Shown here piece after piece: positions 57,732 to 64,000 of a stretch of DNA of 64,000 nt (positions are counted from its first letter, which is position 1; every line of letters begins with the position of its first letter). The stretch is from assembly GCF_034531395.1 (NCBI RefSeq), contig NZ_JARVCO010000002.1, positions 496,001 through 560,000 of the forward strand, given 5' to 3'. A model generated the notes under the pieces. The model saw only the letters and a program-made list of their open reading frames with translations. It made no database searches and was not told the origin of the DNA. The stretch is from Pontiella agarivorans (GTDB lineage Bacteria > Verrucomicrobiota > Kiritimatiellia > Kiritimatiellales > Pontiellaceae). The translations under genes were made by a program, and so were the position numbers.

Positions 57732-58360
57732 TTTTTTCGGGTTCCATCAAAGTAATAGGTTCCGTTCGCCGTGAGGGCGATGTTCTGAACGGTTATATCC
57801 GGCCGTGCTTTCAGGCTGTGATCCAGAATTTTAAGCAGTGTTTCGGAATCCGCCTCGGCCCGGTGGGTTGTCTCAACCCGAATATCGAGTGTTTCGGCCA
57901 GCAGGCCCAGCTTATGCGATCCGGCTTCGGGATACCAGCGGCGGAAAAGGGTGAGGGAATTGATGACCGGGTTCGGCATGGGGTCCAGATTGTTGCGCTC
58001 AATTTCGGCGGCCATAAAGCGGACATCGAACGACGCGTTATGGGCAATCAGCACGGCATCGCCGGCAAAGTTCCGGAATGCAGGGTAGGTGTCGGCAAAT
58101 CCCGGATATCCGGTCAGTTCGTAACCGGTAATTCCATGCACGTGGCTGTTGCGGACGGGTATGCCCGGATTGATGAGCCAATGCGTGGAATCAATAATTT
58201 TTCCGTTACGGTATTTTACGGCGCCGATTTCAATAATCCGCTCCCGGGCCGGGCTGAATCCCGTCGTTTCGGTGTCAAAGGCCACGAAGGTAACGTCGCC
58301 GACGTCGGCAAACATCCGCAGGCAAAGCAGGGTTATCAGGGGTATAATCAACTTCTTCAT
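57728..58360 (-). CDS. DnaQ-like DEDDh 3'-5' exonuclease with export-type N terminus
   Basis: A 210-residue exonuclease. The ExoI motif is FVAFDTETTGFSP, the ExoII motif is AVLIAHNASFDVRFM, and the late HRAEADSETLL block supplies His and Asp of DEDDh. The N terminus, MKKLIIPLITLLCLRMFADV, looks like a cleavable signal peptide, unusual for this family. The frame extends far upstream, but a start at 58360 is chosen because homology begins there. A near-match of the 15-bp dyad (GTCCAATGCTTGGAA) lies one base before the ATG, where a ribosome site would be. Confidence 0.8.
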   Translation of the reverse strand: MKKLIIPLITLLCLRMFADVGDVTFVAFDTETTGFSPARERIIEIGAVKYRNGKIIDSTHWLINPGIPVRNSHVHGITGYELTGYPGFADTYPAFRNFAGDAVLIAHNASFDVRFMAAEIERNNLDPMPNPVINSLTLFRRWYPEAGSHKLGLLAETLDIRVETTHRAEADSETLLKILDHSLKARPDITVQNIALTANGTYYFDGTRKK

Positions 58361-58423
58361 CGTCCAATGCTTGGAAATTAGCCGAGGGGCGTTTACCTTT
58401 ACGAGAATTTTGCGGAAGAAACC

Positions 58424-59359
58424 ATGATTGATGACACCCTCCTGAAACAGCTGCCGGAAACGGCGCGTGTGATTTTTAAACCGATGATGCGGGATTATAC
58501 CACTTTTAAGCTCGGCGGAATCTGTCCGGTATTGATTGATTGCCCCGATGCGGAAGCGCTGTCCGGTGCGGCTTCGCTGCTGGCTGCGCAGGATATTCCG
58601 AGACTGGTGATCGGGCAGGGATCGAATCTGCTGGTGTCGGATGCCGGCCTGGAGTGTGTGGTGCTGCGCTACTGCTCGGAAGAGCATCCGGCTGTGGAGA
58701 ACGAGGGGTGCTGTATTGCTGTTTCGGGCAATACGCTGCTGGATGATCTGGCCCGAATCGCTATTGAAAAAGGGCTCGGGGATATCGCGTTTTGCAGCGG
58801 AATTCCGGGAACGGTCGGGGGGGCCATTGCCGGAAATGCGGGGGCGTTTGGTCAGCAGATCGGCGATGTGGTGGAAACGGTGCGGCTGATGAATGCCGAT
58901 GGATCGGTTGAAGATGTGGACGCCGATGCGCTTGATTTTCAATATCGTTCTTCGGCGCTGAAAAAATCCGGGGCCATTGTGCTGGATGCCGTGCTGAAAT
59001 TGAAACCGTGCGATGCCGAAACCATGCAGAAAGAGCGGGAGCGTATTCTGGAACTGCGCCGGACCAAGCATCCCGACTGGAAAATCAACCCCTGTGCAGG
59101 CAGTGTGTTCAGGAATATCGAACCGACGTCTGCCGCCGATCGCCGTCAGGCCGCCGGCTGGTTTCTGGAGGAAGCCGGTGCCAAGGATTTCCGGGTCGGC
59201 GGGGCCCACCTCTTTGAAAAGCACGCCAATATCATTATTGCCGATTCCGGAGCCACGGCAGCGGATGTGTATGAGCTGACCGAAAAAATGATTGCCGCCG
59301 TGCGCAAAAAATTCAATTTCGAGCTCAAGCGGGAAATCAAACTGATCGGTTCATTTTAG
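58424..59359 (+). CDS. murB: UDP-N-acetylenolpyruvoylglucosamine reductase
   Basis: A 311-residue flavoenzyme of the type I/IIb MurB set that makes UDP-MurNAc in peptidoglycan synthesis. FAD-binding blocks are YTTFKLGG (residues 25-32), VIGQGSNLLVSD and GIPGTVGGAIAGNAGAFG. The catalytic Ser lies in CAGSVFRN; the family Glu is near the end. Length is normal. It is divergent from the exonuclease gene, with a 63-base gap. Confidence 0.95.
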   Translation: MIDDTLLKQLPETARVIFKPMMRDYTTFKLGGICPVLIDCPDAEALSGAASLLAAQDIPRLVIGQGSNLLVSDAGLECVVLRYCSEEHPAVENEGCCIAVSGNTLLDDLARIAIEKGLGDIAFCSGIPGTVGGAIAGNAGAFGQQIGDVVETVRLMNADGSVEDVDADALDFQYRSSALKKSGAIVLDAVLKLKPCDAETMQKERERILELRRTKHPDWKINPCAGSVFRNIEPTSAADRRQAAGWFLEEAGAKDFRVGGAHLFEKHANIIIADSGATAADVYELTEKMIAAVRKKFNFELKREIKLIGSF

Positions 59360-59405
59360 ACCACGTACTAAAACATACGGGTATATATTTACCACCCGCT
59401 CCGCT

Positions 59406-59434
59406 GGAGGACTCGGAGAGCACAGAGTCCTTCC
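59406..59434. repeat. Inverted repeat after murB
   Basis: GGAGGACTC at 59406 pairs with GAGTCC-TTCC at 59425 with one bulge. It lies between convergent murB and sulfatase genes. A terminator is possible, though no T tract is clear. The surrounding CTCCGTG-type sequence is repetitive. Confidence 0.4.
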
Positions 59435-59517
59435 TCCGTGTTCCGCTGGGTCCTCTCCGTGGTGAAACTTCGTGCGGGATTTATACCGAGAAGTAATCAA
59501 ACATGGTATTAGACCGG

Positions 59518-60912
<1,395 letters not shown>

Positions 60913-60989
60913 GATCCTCTTTCCTTTCGTTTTCTACATAACGCTTCCACGATGATCCGCTGGACAAATTCGGGGGCGGCTCATCGGTT

Positions 60990-61004
60990 TTCCAGGGGCT
61001 GGAA
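60990..61004. repeat. 15-bp dyad upstream of the sulfatase gene
   Basis: TTCCAGGGGCTGGAA, a perfect dyad with a GGG spacer, lies between the terminator of the beta-helix gene and the sulfatase start. Confidence 0.75.
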
Positions 61005-61011
61005 ACGGCAC

Positions 61012-61037
61012 AAAAAAGGCCGCCCGCAGGCGGCCTT
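61012..61037 (-). terminator. Terminator of the GH110-like gene
   Basis: Read on the minus strand, AAGGCCGCC, a four-base loop and GGCGGCCTT are followed by six T. It lies 19 bases after the stop codon. Confidence 0.88.
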
Positions 61038-61055
61038 CAGGAACAGCGCAAAGGT

Positions 61056-62864
61056 TTATTTTTTTGCCGTGAATCCTTTGTTTTTTCCGATCGTCAGGTT
61101 TTCGGTATCTTCGGTTTTGATGGTGATCGGATGGTCGAAACCGGAGGCTGAGTTGCCGCTGATTTCCACATTGTTGCAGTATTCCAGTTCAATGGTTTCG
61201 CCTTCTTCGGCTTTCGGATAGTCGTCCGAATAAATCAGCTTGTTATTCAGGATTTTGAGGCCGTCAACGGAACGGGCTTCGACCAGATGTCCGTTGAAAC
61301 TGCGGACGGTATTGTTTTCGAAGGTGATGTTGCGATGATAGCGTCCTTCGCCCATGCGCTGATCTTTGGTAAACAGCGGGGAGGCGAGGAGCGGGTAACG
61401 GTTGTCGCGGGCGTAACCGGGATTCACAAATTCATTATTGCGGATCATGACGTCCTGTACGGCCCCGGATTCATACCACTTGTTGTTATCTCCTTCGATC
61501 AGGATGCCGTGCATCTGCGAGGAGAGGTAGTTGTTTTCAATGATGACCTTGCCTTTAGTGGTGACGAGAATGCTGCGGGCTCGGTTTTCACGCACAATGT
61601 TGTTGCGGAATTCCAGATCCGGATTCCAGGTCAGGTTTTCCACGGACATGATTTCGGGAAGTTTTTCCGGAACGCCGGCAACGGTGAGTACAAAACGGTG
61701 CTCATTAAGGATTTTGATGTCGGTTACGGTAGTTTCCGAAACGGGGAGGACTGTGCTGCGGTCCATGAGGGCAATGCGGTCTCCGGGTTCGGCGAAGATC
61801 AATCCCCACTGCTGGAAATGGCTGATGTTGCAGAGGAACTGGTTGTTGCCGAGATATTCGACGACGGGAACGTAGGCACCGTGCACATTGATGGCATCGT
61901 CGAGCATGTGTTCAAATACGCAGTTTTCGACCTTAATCAGCCCTTTGCAACCGATGAAATGGGTGGCATCCGCCCGGGTGGAAACGACGCGTTGGCTGTT
62001 GGAAGTCACCTTCATGCCGTCGAGTTCAATGTTTTCCGTACGTTCAACGATCAGGCCCATGCCGCCGGCGTCATGAACCGTGACGTTTTCGATTTTCACA
62101 TTCTTTGAATTGGTGATGTGAATGGCCGGGCAGAGACGGCTGGTCGGATGAACGCCGTAAACCACGAGTGTTGAACCGACCGGCGGCGGTTCTTTTTTGA
62201 AACATTTTTCCAGCTTGATCTTGTTTTTACCGGGTTTGGAAACCTTGTTCGGTTTCCAGCCCTGAACGGCATAGCGATCGGTGTTGTAAATCGGGGCATG
62301 GGTGTCTTTGTCCCAAACCATATTGGCCCCGATGGGGTCCCATTGTCCCATGCGATCAAACATCAGCATACCGTTGTCGATTTTGTTGGGGTAGAGCGTT
62401 TCATCGCATTCGAAGACGGCTGACTGTTTGGCGATGTCGCGTTCAATGCACTTGAGCTCAGCGTGGAACGACTGTTCCCAGTCAATGGAGAAGTTTTTCA
62501 GTGTGATGCCGCTGGCGCGTTCGAGGGTGAACGGGACGACGCGACCGTGCATGAGGAAAAGCGATCCGTTGCCTTCGATGGTGATGTCTTTATGGTCAAA
62601 CAGCGGGAAAATTATGCGTTTGAGGCCGTTGTCATGATTGGAAACCGCCCGGTACACCTCGGCGGCATTGTCTTGATGAAAATCATAAGTTCCCTTGGGG
62701 AAATTAAGTGTAACGCCGGATTCGTTCCCGATGGATTCGAGCAGACGGTTAAGCGCGAAGGTGTTGTCTTTTCCCGGAGCGATGCCGTGATCGGACACAT
62801 TGATGATGCGGGCCTGCGCGGCCAGCGCACCCAGAATGACAGTGCATGCTAAAAGTGATTTCAT
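61056..62864 (-). CDS. Right-handed beta-helix protein, GH110-like (putative alpha-1,3-galactosidase)
   Basis: A 602-residue exported protein (signal peptide KSLLACTVILGALAAQA). An N-terminal pectate-lyase-type start (INVSDHGIAPGKDNTFALNR) leads into long parallel beta-helix repeats. The segment DDAINVHGAY, near residue 340, and the surrounding SRADATHF-like part (STRADATHFIGCKG) are what I associate with GH110 alpha-1,3-galactosidases. That activity would remove alpha-linked galactose from carrageenan- or agar-type chains. GH110 is a call from memory of motifs; a general beta-helix protein is the fallback. Confidence 0.65.
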   Translation of the reverse strand: MKSLLACTVILGALAAQARIINVSDHGIAPGKDNTFALNRLLESIGNESGVTLNFPKGTYDFHQDNAAEVYRAVSNHDNGLKRIIFPLFDHKDITIEGNGSLFLMHGRVVPFTLERASGITLKNFSIDWEQSFHAELKCIERDIAKQSAVFECDETLYPNKIDNGMLMFDRMGQWDPIGANMVWDKDTHAPIYNTDRYAVQGWKPNKVSKPGKNKIKLEKCFKKEPPPVGSTLVVYGVHPTSRLCPAIHITNSKNVKIENVTVHDAGGMGLIVERTENIELDGMKVTSNSQRVVSTRADATHFIGCKGLIKVENCVFEHMLDDAINVHGAYVPVVEYLGNNQFLCNISHFQQWGLIFAEPGDRIALMDRSTVLPVSETTVTDIKILNEHRFVLTVAGVPEKLPEIMSVENLTWNPDLEFRNNIVRENRARSILVTTKGKVIIENNYLSSQMHGILIEGDNNKWYESGAVQDVMIRNNEFVNPGYARDNRYPLLASPLFTKDQRMGEGRYHRNITFENNTVRSFNGHLVEARSVDGLKILNNKLIYSDDYPKAEEGETIELEYCNNVEISGNSASGFDHPITIKTEDTENLTIGKNKGFTAKK

Positions 62865-63352
62865 AACCCAAACCTTTCTCTTTATCTATACACGGCTAAA
62901 CCCAGATACCCGTGATAAACGATATGTATACGTTAGCGCGGGGATGCGGGCTATACCCGTTTTCGTAAAAGACATGCGCTTTTTTGTCAGAGTAAGAGGC
63001 GGGAGAAACGGGGGGCCGTGTCGCCTATTCATCTGTATAGTTTGCCGTTGTCTGCGGGATGGATATCATGTTTAAACCTTAGGCCTTTTCTGCGAGTTAA
63101 TGTTGGTTCTGTTGTTAACACTGGATCTCCTGAAGAGGCTGAATGCGGTGACGTGACAGGAAGCGCATGTGACCAAATCGGAATCTTTCAGTGCGGGCAG
63201 GTCCGTGATGTTTCCGGAAAGCCGGGAGCGGGCAGAGCTGTCGTGGAAAAACATTTGCCGCATGGAGGGCAGCGGCGATGGTATTGTGTCCGGAACGAGT
63301 AACGTTTATTGACCGACCGTTTAAGGGTTCGGAAATCAGTCGGAAAGGGAAA
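62865..63352. other. Long divergent intergenic region between two catabolic genes
   Basis: About 490 bases. It must hold promoters for the minus-strand GH110-like gene and the plus-strand sulfatase. A CG-rich dyad-like AACG...CGTT at 62918-62934 may be a regulator site. On the minus strand, 63072-63263 can encode a short frame with CASCH and FFHDSSARSRLSG, which resembles part of a cytochrome c; this could be a gene fragment. Confidence 0.4.
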
Positions 63353-64000
63353 TGATGAAATATGGAATTGTTGTCGGTTTGCTCTGTGCCATCGGGATCG
63401 GTGCTGCAGCTGCTCCTGATCGGCCGAATGTACTGTTTATTGCCATCGATGATCTGCGGGCCGAGTTGGGCTGTTATGGATCTGAGATTGCCATTACACC
63501 GAATATCGACAAGCTGGCCTCGCAGGGATTGCAGTTTAATCGGGCCTATTGTCAGCAGGCCATCTGTGGAGCATCGCGTGCCAGTCTCATGACGGGCGGC
63601 CGTCCCGATACCATTGGCATCACGCATAATTATGTGAAATTCCGTGATCTGAATCCTGACATTCTCACGTTGCCGCAGGCCTTTGCTGCGCAGGGATACG
63701 ATACGGTCTACTGCGGTAAGGTCTATCATCACGGCGATCTGGATCCGGCTTCGTGGAACCGCCAGCCTGCGGTGGATAAACTTCCTGCCGGAACTCATCC
63801 GGTGAAAGATGGGTTTGCACTTCCTGAAAACAGAAAGCTTAAGGCTGAAACGCGCAAAAAAATGCTCGCGAAATATGGGGAAGTGGCCCGGTTGGGTCTT
63901 GCCATGGGGCCGGCATTCGAGTGCGCCGATGTGCCGGATAATACCTATCGGGATGGCTACAATACGGACCTTGCCATTGCCACGCTGAAGGAGATGGTCG
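63353..64000 (+). CDS. Type I sulfatase, iduronate-2-sulfatase-like, cut by the window end; apparent frameshift at the start
   Basis: The body reads PNVLFIAIDDLRAELGCYG, then YCQQAICGASRASLMTG with maturation motif CGASR, and YCGKVYHHG, as in iduronate-2-sulfatase-like S1 enzymes. It is open to the last base. The ATG-ATG at 63353, after GGAAAGGG, is out of frame with this body by one base: adding a single A at about 63360 would give MMKYGIVVGLLCAIGIG, a good signal peptide. Without it the only in-frame starts are TTG codons at 63310 or 63379. Either a one-base deletion, a sequence error, or use of a rare start explains this. Confidence 0.75.

Overview
The window looks like a piece of chromosome from a marine, probably anaerobic, Gram-negative bacterium of the PVC superphylum, most likely a Kiritimatiellota (Pontiella-like) organism. 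This placement is inferred from gene content, not from a marker alignment. The supporting genes are three type I sulfatases, GH86, GH16 and GH110-like galactan-active enzymes, a PEP-CTERM exported protein, an LL-diaminopimelate aminotransferase, a Kdo transferase (so an LPS outer membrane) and a NrfHA ammonifying nitrite reductase.

Layout. 1-5.5 kb: the end of a hybrid histidine kinase, a YfcE-type phosphodiesterase, a coiled-coil protein, a vapBC module and polA. 5.7-12.6 kb: tpiA, secG and a five-gene peptide-type ABC transporter. 12.6-15.5 kb (minus strand): mtaB, a methyltransferase and rnc. 15.7-19.7 kb: nrfHA, pyrE, a zinc-ribbon coiled-coil protein and the RNase P RNA. 19.7-27.0 kb: a NarL-type regulator, a metal-efflux type permease, uvrC, an aldo/keto reductase and a secreted beta-propeller di-heme cytochrome. 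27.5-41.2 kb: a polysaccharide locus with a giant FnIII protein, GH86-malectin, a GH16-beta-helix fusion, a sulfatase, a tandem SGNH hydrolase and a PEP-CTERM protein; the likely substrate is a sulfated agar or porphyran type galactan. 41.5-55.4 kb: dapL, waaA, an M50 protease, an ArsR-methyltransferase fusion, ahcY, an AraC/NmrA/DUF4345 cassette, a CaCA antiporter and clpB. 55.4-56.9 kb: decayed DNA with an IS5-family transposase pseudogene. 56.9-64 kb: a SpoU methyltransferase, an exported DnaQ-like exonuclease, murB, a sulfatase, a GH110-like beta-helix protein and the start of a third sulfatase whose start codon is out of frame.

The most unusual signal is not a gene. A 15-bp dyad, TTCCAR-NNN-YTGGAA, occurs at least 20 times, about once per 3 kb. 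About 0.06 copies would be expected for TTCCA-N5-TGGAA in random sequence. It lies in all three reading frames, on both coding strands and in intergenic DNA. Several copies sit on or next to a ribosome binding site, start codon or transcript end. It behaves like a genome-wide DNA signal (a chromosome-organisation site, a global regulator site or an uptake sequence) that I do not recognise.

Other leads are an ArsR-SAM methyltransferase fusion beside ahcY with an operator-like dyad and a perfect 24-bp palindrome upstream, a shared C-terminal module on the secreted polysaccharidases, and a NrfA whose five haem motifs are all CxxCH.
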